Source: Antedon mediterranea
Lineage: Eukaryota > Echinodermata > Crinoidea > Comatulida > Antedonidae
Length of the DNA stretch: 64,000 nucleotides
Direction of reading: 5' to 3'
NCBI RefSeq assembly: GCF_964355755.1
Contig: NC_092673.1
Span: 18,793,001 to 18,857,000 of the forward strand
Both the position numbers and the translations under genes were made by a program. Each line of letters opens with the position of its first letter. The first letter of the stretch is position 1. Below are positions 36,901-47,690 of this stretch, piece after piece. The notes beneath the pieces are model-generated. The model was given only the letters and a program-made list of their open reading frames with translations. It searched no databases and was not told the origin of the DNA.

Positions 36901-38432
36901 AAATACACCAGGAGTAGATCCAGGATTTAGAGGGGAGTGCTATAATAGTAATAATAGACTGGGGAAAGAACCCTAGGCCCTGTGGTTATATTACCAGCAT
37001 AACATATTGTCACACTCATTTTGGCAGAAATACACCAGGAGTAGATCCAGGTATTAGAGGGGAGTGCTAATAGTAATAATAGACTGGGGAAAGAACCCTA
37101 GGTCCTGTGGTTATATTACCTGCATAACATATTGTCACACTTATTTTGGCAGAAATACACCAGGAGTAGATCCAGGATTTAGAGGGGAGTGCTAATAGTA
37201 ATAATAGACTGGGGAAAGAACCCTAGGCCCTGTGGTTATATTACCAGCATAACATATTGTCACACTCATTTTGGCAGAAATACACCAGGAGTAGATCCAG
37301 GATTTAGAGGGGAGTGCTATAATAGTAATAATAGACTGGGGAAAGAACCCTAGGCCCTGTGGTTATATTACCAGCATAACATATTGTCACACTCATTTTG
37401 GCAGAAATACACCAGGAGTAGATCCAGGTATTAGAGGGGAGTGCTATAATAGTAATAATAGACTGGGGAAAGAACCCTAGGTCCTGTGGTTATATTACCA
37501 GCATAACATAATGTCACACTCATTTTGGCAGAAATACACCAGGAGTAGATCCAGGATTTAGAGGGGAGTGCTAATAGTAATAATAGACTGGGGAAAGAAC
37601 CCTAGGCCCTGTGGTTATATTACCTGCATAACATATTGTCACACTCATTTTGGCAGAAATACACCAGGAGTAGATCCAGGATTTAGAGGGGAGTGCTAAT
37701 AGTAATAGTAATAATAGACTGGGGAAAGAACCCTAGGTCCTGTGGTTATATTACCAGCATAACATAATGTCACACTCATTTTGGCAGAAATACACCAGGA
37801 GTAGATTCAGGATTTAGAGGGGAGTGCTAATAGTAATAATAGACTGGGGAAAGAACCCTAGGTCCTGTGGTTATATTACCAGCATAACATATTGTCACAC
37901 TCATTTTGGCAGAAATACACCAGGAGTAGATCCAGGATTTAGAGGGGAGTGCTATAATAGTAATAATAGACTGGGGAAAGAACCCTAGGTCCTGTGGTTA
38001 TATTACCAGCATAACATAATGTCACACTCATTTTGGCAGAAATACACCAGGAGTAGATCCAGGATTTAGAGGGGAGTGCTAATAGTAATAATAGACTGGG
38101 GAAAGAACCCTAGGTCCTGTGGTTATATTACCTGCATAACATATTGTCACACTCATTTTTGCAGAAATACACCAGGAGTAGATCCAGGATTTAGAGGGGA
38201 GTGCTAATAGTAATAATAGACTGGGGAAAGAACCCTAGGCCCTGTGGTTATATTACCGGCATAACATAATGTCACACTCATTTTGGCAGAAATACACCAG
38301 GAGTAGATCCAGGATTTAGAGGGGAGTGCTAATAGTAATAATAGACTGGGGAAAGAACCCTAGGCCCTGTGGTTATATTACCTGCATAACATATTGTCAC
38401 ACTCATTTTGGCAGAAATACACCAGGAGTAGA
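33980..38432. repeat. 125-bp satellite array, about 36 copies
   Basis: Unit landmarks are GACTGGGGAAAGAACCCTAG, ACATATTGTCACACTCATTT (or ATAATG) and CAGGAGTAGATCCAGGATTT. The period is 125 (34571, 34696, 34821). Variants CTATAATAGTAA and CCAGGTATTAG recur in register: GGTATTAG at 34291 and 37050 (offset 2,759), CTATAATAG at 35431 and 35808 (3-unit block). Minus-strand frames here are satellite translations. Confidence 0.97.
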
Positions 38433-38581
38433 TGACAATAAACACCTTGTTTGTAGTTAAGTAGTGTTCGTTGATGTAGATCTGTGCAGTCGGACCGACG
38501 GACCAGTAGATGGAGGACCGTTTCCAGAGATACGCAATCCTGCAGAGTAACTTTATGGTTACCAACAATTCTGTTGTTCAA
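38388..38581 (-). other. possible minus-strand exon abutting the 125-bp array (unproven)
   Basis: On the minus strand an open frame runs from a TACTCTGCAG acceptor-like site (about 38544) to CAG/GTAATATA (about 38388), a fair donor-like site inside the last satellite unit. The peptide is cysteine-containing (QDCVSLETVLHLL, then YFCQNECDNMLCR) and matches no family I recognise. The distal third is satellite sequence, so if it was an exon the array may have grown from its 3' end. Chance is a real possibility for about 50 codons. Confidence 0.2.
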
Positions 38582-39097
38582 TAGTATTGTGAGTTTTATA
38601 TTATTTTAAAAAAAATATTTCATAATAGGCGTACAGTAATTTGAGTTATAAAATGGTCATTTGTTATGAGAATTACACCAGTAGCCAGCTAGTAACAATG
38701 TAAAACTTTGGTTTAGTGGTTTATTTCCAAATGGGGAAGGTCAGATTTTGTCGGTGGAAAAGTTTTTCATATTTTAAGTAAAGTCTAGTAATTTCAATTT
38801 CAGTACTACATATGCTAGCTACTAAGTGTATCCTTACCATTTGATTGGCTGTATTTCATATAATATGTTCATGTATTATTTTATCCAATTCCAATGACTA
38901 TTGCATAATCAACTTTTTTTAACATTTGATAATTTTGGGTGGTACGTGTGCTAGACTCGTAAATGTTTTTTTTTTAAATCCTATTTAACTAGGCTCTGCC
39001 TCATTGAATAGAACAGTATAACAGTCAAATATTCCCCCCATTTAACTTATAAATGTCATTCCTTATAGAATCAAAATGAAAACAAACAAGTACATTT
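38433..39097. other. unassigned DNA between array and fold-back composite
   Basis: Apart from the possible exon, no feature is recognised. Confidence 0.4.
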
Positions 39098-39192
39098 AAA
39101 ATGCAACTGTTGGCAAAACATGCTGTAAATTAATAGATGACAGGGGCGGATGCAGGGGTGTAATTTACAGCACATGCCAACAGTTGCATTTT
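39098..39192. repeat. inverted repeat around a CAGGGGCGGATGCAGG core
   Basis: AAAATGCAACTGTTGGCA (39098 on) plus CATGCTGTAAATTA is mirrored by TAATTTACAGCACATGCCAA (39161 on) plus CAGTTGCATTTT. The arms are about 32 bp and differ by one 3-bp indel. The loop contains CAGGGGCGGATGCAGG, again the CAGGG-type terminal word. Confidence 0.9.
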
Positions 39193-39259
39193 AACACTTT
39201 GACTGCCAGAGGTTTTTGCAGTTAGAAACTGCCACCGCCAGCGTTTTTAGCCCAATTCG

Positions 39260-40075
39260 ATTTTTTTATTAAAGCTGATTGAAACCATGTATGTGATCTG
39301 ATTGATATGTAATTTAGACTAAAATAATCATAAAGATTTTAGCTTTACAATGGTACCAAGAACGATTTTTAAATCGCAATATGTAAATCATAATAGTAAA
39401 ATGAAAGTAACCCACTTTTTGAGTTTTTCGTAGTTTCGCGCAAGAAAGTCGAGATATTCGCGATTTTGTGCAAGACATCACAATATGAAAATATCGCCCA
39501 GTGAAATCAACAAACAACAAAAAAGTTACTTACACGGCACCGATAGGCCTATAAAAACAAGTTATCACTATCGAAAAATGTATTACATTTTATAAATCAT
39601 AAATCTTACATCAATGTTTCGCCAAAATCCACATAGTAAAGACACCAGGCCTAGTTAACCAGGCCTAAAGATGGTCCGGAACCGTTTTACAACTAGGCCT
39701 AGGCTAGCCTAGTACTACTAGCCTAGATAGTAAACTGATGATAATATCCATACCATTTCAAAACAAGTTTGTTGCGTGAAACTCAGTCACTTTCAGTAAA
39801 ACACCAAAAAAATTAGGGTATACATAAAATAATAAAATTAAAGACTTCATATTGAAAATGACTCCATTATTTTTGATTCAGATAACAAACAAACATGTAA
39901 TCCACAAAAACCTTTGTAATGATTCGGCGGCATTAGCGCGCGACCGATACACAATGCACCAAGCCATCGCTCTACGCGCTACTGTAATGCGCGGTGTTTG
40001 TTATTTCGACAGGTACCATTTTGACAGTCGTTCGTAACCAGATTAGTTACTTTCAAATTGTAAAATATTGACGGT
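39260..40075. other. left-arm segment absent from the right arm
   Basis: AT-rich with a TAGGCCTA block (about 39645-39730). It has no mirrored partner near 46.9 kb, where the corresponding gap is only about 85 bp. It is probably a later insertion or duplication. I see no gene. Confidence 0.4.
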
Positions 40076-41046
40076 CCAGACCGAATTAGTCCAGTAAAGA
40101 TAAGTCAAAAATAGGGTGAACCTAGAACAAATTGCAACAGAATTTTTTTTTGTTTTGTCTGGTAAATATGGTTCAAATGAATATCATATCCAAAGTTTAC
40201 CAAAATCGGACATCGGGAAGTGGGTTAATTAGCATAAATTCAAAATGGCCACCATTTGCTATTTTGAAGCCTCATATCTCTCTAACGGTTGGATTTAGAC
40301 CACCTAAGTGCATTACGAGTAGATATAAATGTGATATTAAACATTCTAATTAGCATATTTAAATTTCCATATGACGTACTTATGACGTCATATGGTAGTT
40401 GTGACGTCATATATTATGTTATAACTGTTTAAATGACATTATACTATTCGAACAATTTAGGGACTGCAAGAAAACATGTTTCTTGACATTCTCCTTGTTA
40501 AAATGAACATTATTTCCAAAGTTTACCAAAATCGGACGTCAGGAAGTGGGTTAATTAGCATACATTCAAAATGGCCGCTATTTATCATACCATTTTGAAG
40601 CTCCATATCTCCTTAACGCTTGGTTTTAGACCACCTAAGTGCATTGAGAGTAGATATAAATGTGATATTAAACTTTATAATTAGCATATTTAAATTGCCA
40701 TATAACGTACCTATGATGTCATAAGACATATGACATCATGTATTTTGTCACAATAATGCTCAATTGGCATTAAGGGGAAAATATAGAAACCGAAAGGAAA
40801 AAATGTTTTTAATCTCATGAAAATAGTAGAACATTTACCACATCCAGGTTAAGATCATGGGTATCAGAAGTTATTCGGCCACCCTTCACAACATGCAATA
40901 GAACATTTTATATAACACCTATATAAATTCCTGTCATTTGATTGGACGAATGTGGGTCACATGGCGTGCAATAGTACGCACTATTCAACGATCGTTAAAT
41001 AGTACTTTTTGAAACATTTTTGTTTGTTATTTAGATGTTATATAAA

Positions 41047-41208
41047 ACAAATAATGAATGTTTTGTATTCGTGTAATGGTACAAATAATGGCACTTGGTG
41101 AATGATGAAAGGTTATATCAACTCGGCTTTGCCTCGTTGATATAACCTTTCATCATTCACCTCGTGCCATTATTTGTACCAGTGCACTCATAAACATTCA
41201 TTATTTGT
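41047..41208. repeat. near-perfect 162-bp palindrome
   Basis: The arm words ACAAATAATGAATG, GTACAAATAATGGCAC and GAATGATGAAAGGTTATATC are mirrored as GATATAACCTTTCATCATTC, GTGCCATTATTTGTAC and CATTCATTATTTGT, around a 13-nt loop (41123-41135, TCGGCTTTGCCTC). Arms are about 75 bp. It may be a fold-back MITE; ACTCGGCTTTGCCTCG-type centres are common in such palindromes. Confidence 0.93.
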
Positions 41209-42329
41209 ATACCAGTTAATTTTCTGCAACTGCAACTTTTTATAACTGCATATATATCTCATATATATTTAAAGAAATAGGATTCTTAATTAAGTAATGA
41301 GTCTGGGATTTAATAATTCGACCCCATCCTAAATATGGAGTTGGATCACAGTAAGTTTCCAATCCAAAGTACATACATAGAAAATGTAATGTTGGCGCCG
41401 TCAAAATACTTTCACCATACATGTAGGCACAGCAAGTCTACTTCATTGGCTTTTCTGATGTCTTTTTAAATTTTGGACCAAACAGTTCTTGCTTAGAATA
41501 GAATGCATCCCCCTGTTTCTTTGCAAGTGCAGAGCATTACAAAGATGTTGCAAATTTGCTCCTTAAGATGTTTTCTTTAAGTACCAATTATTCCACTATT
41601 TTTTGCTTCTTCTGTCTTAAAACGCAATCGCTTTTTTTAATTATGGCAAAGTAAGATATTTAATAGATCCCCATCTGCATTCAAAGTTTCTATTCCATTT
41701 TTCTGACATTTTTTGTCAAGGAAGTTGAATACTGTCTTGTCGAAAAATTAAATACTGTAATTAGTAGTGGCAAGTTTGAAAATTACTGTATTACCTTAAC
41801 AACCCCTTTTTGGATTCCGTTGATGTGTATCTTTTAACTGATGGTTCTTCATCCTAGTTAACACTAGGATGAACTGTCCTTGTTATAATGCTCATTGAAT
41901 CTTGGAAACAGCATTCAAAAGATAAACATTATATAAAACATCATAAAAAGTTGTTGTCTCATAAATGATCGACACCAAACAGATGCAATGAAATAGCAAA
42001 TTTGAAAGAGCAGAATGGAGATGCTGACTATACCGAAAACTACAGTGTGACATTTAACATTTTCATTTCAATTGAGATGAGTTTGTGGGAATGATGGGTT
42101 TGAATAGCCTGACCCACAATCAATCGCCTCATTACAATATTTTTTTTATTCCTTTACCAATTTAAAGAGATAAAGTTCTAAAAGATGTAGTTTTAGAAAA
42201 CACAAAACAAGATGTACGCTTGAGTACAAATCAGTTTCGGAAATACAGTTGATGATCACCTTTCATACGGTTCTGTAGAATATCTATTTTCATAAGATTT
42301 TGTAAATGGAAACTTAATGATAAATTTCA
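41209..42329. other. unassigned AT-rich DNA
   Basis: I see no coding region, RNA or repeat beyond a short palindrome at about 41855-41873 (CCTAGTTAACACTAGG). Confidence 0.4.
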
Positions 42330-43779
42330 ATGGTTTTTACATCTACTCGTAATGCACATAGGCTGTCTAAACCCAACCGCTAAGGAGATACAGGGCTTCA
42401 AAATGGTATTTTGAATTTATGCTAATTGACCCTCTTGAAGTCTGATTTTGGTGAACTTAGGATATCATGTTCATTTCAACAGGAAATTGTTAGAAAATTG
42501 TTTTCCTGCAGTTTCTACATTTTTTAGCATGGGATAATGCCATTTAAGCAGTTATAACATAATATATGACGTCACAACTACCTTATGACGTCATATTTAC
42601 GTCATATGGTAATTTAAATGTGCTAATTGGGAAGTTTAATGTCACATTTATATCTACTCGCAATGCACTTTGGTGGTCTAAAACCACCATTATGGAGATA
42701 TAGGGCTTCAAAATGATATAGTAAATAGCAGCCATTTTTAATTTATGCTAATTAACACACTTCCTGACGTCCGATTTTGGTAAACTTTGGAAATTATGTT
42801 CATTTCAACAAGGAGAATGTTAGGAAACTTGTTTTTCTGCAGTTTCGAAATTGTTCGCATAGTATAATGTCATTTAAGCATTTATAACATAATTTATGAC
42901 GTCACAACTACCATATGACGTCATAGGTACGTCCTATGGAAATTTAAGAGCCATTGTCTGTAAAAATCAAAGATTTGGTCGCAGATGTAAAAAAATGGAT
43001 TTCTCTAAAATTACATTTCAATAAAAAGCATATCTACAACATTCATTTTAATTTTTAGCCTCCGTTGCCATGACAACGGTCAATTATCCAAATTTTGATG
43101 TTTTTGCCATTTTTCACAGATTTTCTATAGTGAAAAAGTACAAACTTGTATACTTATTTTAACCAAAAATACTTACATTATACAGTTTTTGTTTATAGCA
43201 GTGTAAAACAACATGTATTAAGTTCCATTTAATGTAGAAAAAAAATAAATTACAAAATGGAGTTTGGTTGATACCATTATTTTAAAAAGGGGTGTTTTAA
43301 AAAAATATTTTTTTTATAAAAGTATACCTCATAAACGTACCTATAACTTCCAAAGTGGTGTTTTTAAATCAATGAGGTTTTTTAATTTGATAGTAAATAG
43401 GTGTGTAAACAATAATCACGAAAAAAACACTGGGGTAAATTTTGTACATAGGTTTTGTGTTGCCAGGAAAATACGAAAAATACAAAAAATATAACAAAAT
43501 ATCAACAAACAAAACACATGAAACACAATTTAAATATGGCTAATCCAATAATAAAATGTATATGTGGCTTGTCATAATGCTACTAGAGTCATACAAATAG
43601 TTTAGATAAAATAGGAGAATGTGTTGCCAGGTTTATTTCAATTAATTGCCAGAAAAACAGTATTTTGCATTGAAATATTTAGTTGATGGCAAATAATGTT
43701 AAACTTGGAAATAATTGCGTCAATGGTTTTTATAAATTTTTAAATCTATTTTGTGTAAAGAGATACAGAAAGACCTCCA

Positions 43780-45315
43780 AAAAAATCTGACCTTGTAAAT
43801 AGGTCATTTGAGGTCAAAAGGGGTCAGAATGCAAAACAGGACAGGTCCCCACTTTACTACAACTATTAATGTTTGATCAAAATTTACAGGATAGTTCATA
43901 ACAATTCTCAACAATTTTCATATTTTACCTATAGTGTTACCTTAGCAACCATTTCTATGTGTAACTAAGGAAAGTAATTTTTTTTTAAACGTAAAAAATG
44001 GCGTTTTTATAAATACAAAGAATTGATTGCATTTGTAATTTTTCTCAATTTTACTTCTACTGCATTCCATTAATGACAAACTTGACCTTGTAAATTCATT
44101 CATTCATTATTTATTCATTTTTTACCATAGTAACTGTTTCTATGTGAAAATTTCAAAAAAATTAGGGGTTTTTCATAAATACAAAACATTTTTTCTACAT
44201 AGTTTTACATTTCTACTTTTTGCCAAATTTACTTTAAATACTGAATCCTAATAATCTCAGAAAGAAAGTCTTGACGAATCTGAATAAAGGTAAAAAAATG
44301 ACCTTTAGTGTTATCTTAAACCTGTTTACGTAACTAATGATATTTAAAAAAAAAAATTAAATATGGAGTTTTCATGAAAAAAAAAAAATTTTACATATTG
44401 AGGTCAAATGACATCAACATTTTACCTATAGTGTATTGTAGCAACTGTTTCTATACGTAACTAAGTACAATATTTTTAATATGGGGTTTCATGACTACAA
44501 ACAATTGATTACATAGCTTTACTATCTTTTCCCAAATTTACTTATCTACTGAATCCCAGAAAATGTCTGACCTTGTGAAAGGGTCATTTGTTGGGTCAAG
44601 TTATGTCAAAATGTATTATTTATGTTATCTTAGAACCTGTTTCTATGCATAACTAAGGATAATTGTTTTTTTTAAATACAGTTTAACCTCCCGTAAGTGG
44701 CCACCCTCGGGACCTGGAAAAGTGGCCGCTTATAATTGTAGGCCTATTATTATTTATAATCAGGTGGTTTAGTATTTTTTAGCATTTTCAGACAAATTTT
44801 AAAAACTTTTATCATATGAAAAAGGGTCGGTCAAAATCTGTGTAGTTTTCTCATCTCTTCACAGTAATGTTTTTAAAACCTCTTCAAAATAAAGCTAATA
44901 TATAAAGAAATACAATAAACATGCACCTCTAATTCATAGGTCCATGCAATAAGTATCACATTTTTCGATTGGCCGCTTACAAAAAATCTCATTTTTTGTA
45001 TAAAAAGGTGCCCCAGCTGCTTACGGTAAGCACCAAATGCACTAATTAGATAGGAAGAGCAAACAGGCTTTTCAAAGTGCGTCCGTTATAAGGGAGGTGG
45101 CCGCTGTAAATAAAATATGGGGTTTTCATGAATAAAAATAATCACAGAAGAAAGTGCTTACGAATATGACCTTGTGAAACGGTAATTTGAAAATGCAAAT
45201 AAGGCATGCCTGCTAATAATCTACAAATTTAAATTTGTTTGAGATAAATATGCAAAATCTAAAGAATATCTCAATTTTAGTTACCATAGTAACTGTTGAT
45301 ATGTATAACTAAGGG
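43780..45315 (+). repeat. decayed internal repeats, about six units, 125-190 bp apart
   Basis: A pair of words recurs: CTGACCTTGTRAA..GGTCATTTG, then CCATAGTAACTGTTTCTATGTGTAACTAAGG, often followed by AAATATGGGGTTTTCATGAA. Instances of the second word lie at about 43950, 44130, 44322, 44440, 44640 and 45290. The spacing between the last two is enlarged by the inserted MITE. The units are old and diverged. Confidence 0.75.
44677..45118. mobile_element. pogo/Tigger-like MITE, 438 bp, TA duplication
   Basis: TA at 44677-44678 precedes CAGTTTAACCTCCCGTAAGT, then GGCCACCCTCGGGAC. The right end is TTATAAGGGAGGTGGCCGCTG followed by TA at 45117-45118. CAG...CTG termini containing AACCTC and TAAGTGGCC words with a TA duplication are characteristic of pogo/Tigger-type Tc1/mariner elements. 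It splits one unit of the decayed internal repeat (TTTTTAAA before, TAAAATATGGGGTTTTCATG after). Confidence 0.85.
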
Positions 45316-45547
45316 AAATTAAATAAATATCAGATAATTATTAATTAATAATTAATACTGAATCCAACCATCACAGTAAAAAAATATAGAATTTAAAACC
45401 AATATTTAATAATAAAGTGTGATATTTTACATGCTGACCTTAAATGAAATGAAATTTCAAATCAGGGCTTCAATATTTGTTATGTAGCATTAACATACCA
45501 TGAGTATATCATTGACTTTTGATTGGTTCTATTTTGGGGAGGGGAAA

Positions 45548-45706
45548 GTGGTGGATCCAGGACTTTTAAATAGTTAGGGGGTTGAAGGCGAGGGTCTAAA
45601 AACTTAACTTTATGTCCTATCTTTTGCATTGCAATTTTTAAGTTGGGGTGGGTGGGGGCTTGGAGAAAGGGGGAGGGGGTGGGATGGAGGAGTTTGAATC
45701 CGTCTA
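45548..45706. mobile_element. degenerate G-rich MITE remnant
   Basis: GTGGTGGATCCAGGACTTTT at the left and TTTGAATCCGTCTATTCATT at the right are weak inverted repeats around a G-rich core. The left end resembles CAGGGGCGGATCCAGGATTT-type ends. The call is tentative. Confidence 0.35.
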
Positions 45707-45851
45707 TTCATTAAGGCGATACCAGCGGCAGTGTGGGTGGTGCTTGAATGCATGCATTTAACACTCTATAGTGGATGATCGACCAAAGTGTTGCAGTTTA
45801 TCTTTTTGTGGTTATAGTCGGGGTGGGGGAGGGGCGGAGGGAGGGTGGTAG
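45643..45851 (+). other. two G-quadruplex-capable tracts
   Basis: 45643-45690 and 45819-45851 each contain four or more closely spaced G runs (for example GGGGTGGGTGGGGG and GGGGTGGGGGAGGGG). The short frame at 45775-45966 simply crosses the second tract. Confidence 0.6.
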
Positions 45852-46963
45852 TCGAAAGTGGTGGTGGATGGGCATGTGGGATCTGCTTAGGTTAGTAAAT
45901 AAAAGAAGTAAACAAATGAAAGAGGAGCTTCAAAATAAGAGAGGAGTAATCTGTTGCAAAGATTAAAATTCACAACGATCTGATAATTTATTCAAATTTC
46001 CAGAGGATATAACCTATAAAATGACATTAAAACTGGGAATTACAGAATCTATAATTAAAAATTTATTTTTTTTCTCACAATTCCTATGTTTCTCGCAACA
46101 CTGCTTGTAGATTTTAAATTTACCCCAGTATTTTATTTTAGAAATCAATTATTAAACATTAGAACTACCTATTTGTAATAAATCAGCTAAAAAAATACAC
46201 CACTTTGGGCGTTATGGTGAAGTAAAGTTTAGTTGCATTGAACAATTTAAAAAAAGTGAAAAACACCCCTTTTTAAATAAATGGTATCTCCCAAAGTATG
46301 AAATAAAAAAAAATTAAAAAATTTGAAACAGGTAAACAATGCATTGTTATTATGCATACACTAATTATTTTTTATAATTAAATGAAGAAAACAAAAATAT
46401 CGTTCATCAAAATAGTACCAATATCCATTTTAAAAAACCTTAAAAAAGGACAAAATTTGTCAAAAACACAAATTTGGCCGTTGCCATGGAAATATACATG
46501 TGAAAAAAAAAATACTTCATATTTGATTTCTCTCAACACATAATATAGCCATGTGCAAAATTTGAAAGAAATCCATTTTTTTGAGTCTGCCACTCTTTTT
46601 GATATTTCTTTGATTCTTACAGACAATGGCTCTTAAATATGCCAGTTAGAATGTTTAATATCACATTTATATCTACTCGTAATGCATATAGGTGGTCTAA
46701 ATCCAACCGTTAAGGAGATATGGGGCTTTAAAATAGCAAATGGCGGCCATTTTGAATTTATGCTAATTAACCCACTTCCCGATATCCGATTTTGGTAAAC
46801 TTTGGTTCATGTTCACCATATCAACCAAATAAAACAAAAAAAAATTCTGTTGCAATTTGTTCTAGGTTCAACCATATTTTTACTGGACTAAATATAGTGT
46901 TCATATTTATAGTATATACCAATAATTAACCTATCTACCGGATTTCGTAAAAAAACGCGAAAA

Positions 46964-47034
46964 ACGAAGATCTTCGTGTTTGGCAGTCAAGCGTTGTGTT
47001 TCCAAAAACGAAGATCTTCGTGTTTGGCAGTCAA
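46964..47034 (+). repeat. 27-bp direct repeat with an internal CGAAGATCTTCG palindrome
   Basis: ACGAAGATCTTCGTGTTTGG plus CAGTCAA occurs at 46964-46990 and 47008-47034, just inside the right terminus of the 7.9-kb composite. The left terminus lacks it. It is a plausible subterminal binding repeat. Confidence 0.85.
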
Positions 47035-47397
47035 TACTCAAAGTGTTAAATGTCGTCGATTTGTCCATAATGATTGTGTTTTACCGGCCGGAGGTTTTCT
47101 ATAATTTAAGGCCAAAAAATCATAATTTTGCATATAGTTTTGTATTTCCGTGTAGTACCCTGTTTATCTTCATGTCCTTACGTCTGATATATCAGGCCGA
47201 ATTTCCTTAGTAATTATCACGGAGTAAAACTATCTCATTATTTTCTTTGTTTTATTTTTTAGTGTGGTTTAGGCAACACTAGTATTGTGGATAAATGGAA
47301 TATGAATTTTGGAAAATTGTGGTTTATAACTGCTGACTTATTTAGAATTAAATAATACAATTTAACATTTTGCTAAATTTATTTATATATAACAGTA

Positions 47398-47507
47398 GTC
47401 TGGGCTCCAGACGGAGTTTTGTCGTAATATTAGTAAAAATATAAATATTTTTGCACATATGGCGTGTCATACGTGTATTACTTTAGTTTGGATACTCCGT
47501 CTGGGGA
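47398..47507. mobile_element. about 110-bp inverted-repeat element, CCAGACGGAGT ends
   Basis: GTCTGGGCTCCAGACGGAGT at the left is answered by ACTCCGTCTGGGGAAAC at the right. The left end is itself a hairpin (GTCTGG-GCT-CCAGAC). A second copy of the left half is at 28057-28094. Confidence 0.6.
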
Positions 47508-47650
47508 AACACGCAAAAGTCATGTGGTTTGACACCAAGAATTCATGGTGCATAGATTATCCGGTTGACTAGTTTCAGCTGCATGCGATTGGCTACTCAC
47601 TCGTACACTCATTTTAATATTCATATTTCAGAATTTCAAAGACTCAACAA

Positions 47651-47690
47651 CTAAGATGGTGCGCATGCGCTATGTTACGTTTAGACAATG
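47651..47690 (+). promoter_or_regulatory. promoter-like spot with an NRF1-type palindrome
   Basis: AAGATGG (a YY1-like word) is followed by GCGCATGCGC at 47661-47670, which closely matches the NRF1 half-site palindrome used at many animal housekeeping promoters. No gene can be traced downstream on either strand, so function is only a possibility. Confidence 0.3.

Larger units (their letters stand above)
40080..42943. repeat. four copies of a 250-350 bp repeat carrying TGACGTCA palindromes, two orientations
   Basis: Copies at about 40145-40440 and 40495-40745 run one way; copies at about 42330-42600 and 42630-42943 run the other, and a fifth partial copy is at 46637-46830. Shared words: CCAAAGTTTACCAAAATCGG, TTAATTAGCATA, GTAGATATAAATGTGATATTAAA. 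Perfect TGACGTCA sites lie at 40383, 40402, 42567, 42586, 42897 and 42916. Between the oppositely oriented pairs is about 1.6 kb of unassigned AT-rich DNA with the long palindrome at 41047. Confidence 0.85.
42944..46636. mobile_element. nested TTAA element, 3,685 bp, with GAGCCATTGTCTGTAA ends
   Basis: TTAA at 42944-42947 is followed by GAGCCATTGTCTGTAA. The right end is TTACAGACAATGGCTC followed by TTAA at 46633-46636. The flanks GGAAAT-TTAA and TTAA-ATATGC join to give GGAAATTTAAATATGC, which is exactly the uninterrupted sequence of another copy of the host repeat (reverse complement of about 40356-40371). Arms of about 540 bp are inverted: 42948-43480 against 46080-46632, sharing CCATTTTTTT-type blocks, GATACCAT...AAAAAGGGGTGTTTT and ACTGGGGTAAATTT. 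No transposase is visible; frames at 43264-43494 and 46378-46626 lie in the arms and differ from each other. Confidence 0.9.
39191..47049. mobile_element. 7.9-kb TTAA-bounded fold-back composite (piggyBac-like termini)
   Basis: TTAA at 39191-39194 followed by CACTTTGACTGCC faces GGCAGTCAATACTCAAAGTG and TTAA at 47046-47049. TTAA sites with CACTTTGACTGCC-type ends are typical of piggyBac-like elements. Longer inverted homology supports pairing: 40080-40350 (AGTCCAGTAAA, CTAGAACAAATTGCAACAGA, CCAAAGTTTACCAAAATCGG, GCATTACGAGTAGATATAAA) is mirrored at 46640-46890. No transposase frame is seen. The interior hosts at least three later structures, described separately. Confidence 0.7.

Noticed and set aside
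43264-43494. 76-residue plus-strand frame inside the nested TTAA element
   Set aside because: It lies in one inverted arm; the mirrored arm does not keep the frame, and composition is low-complexity.
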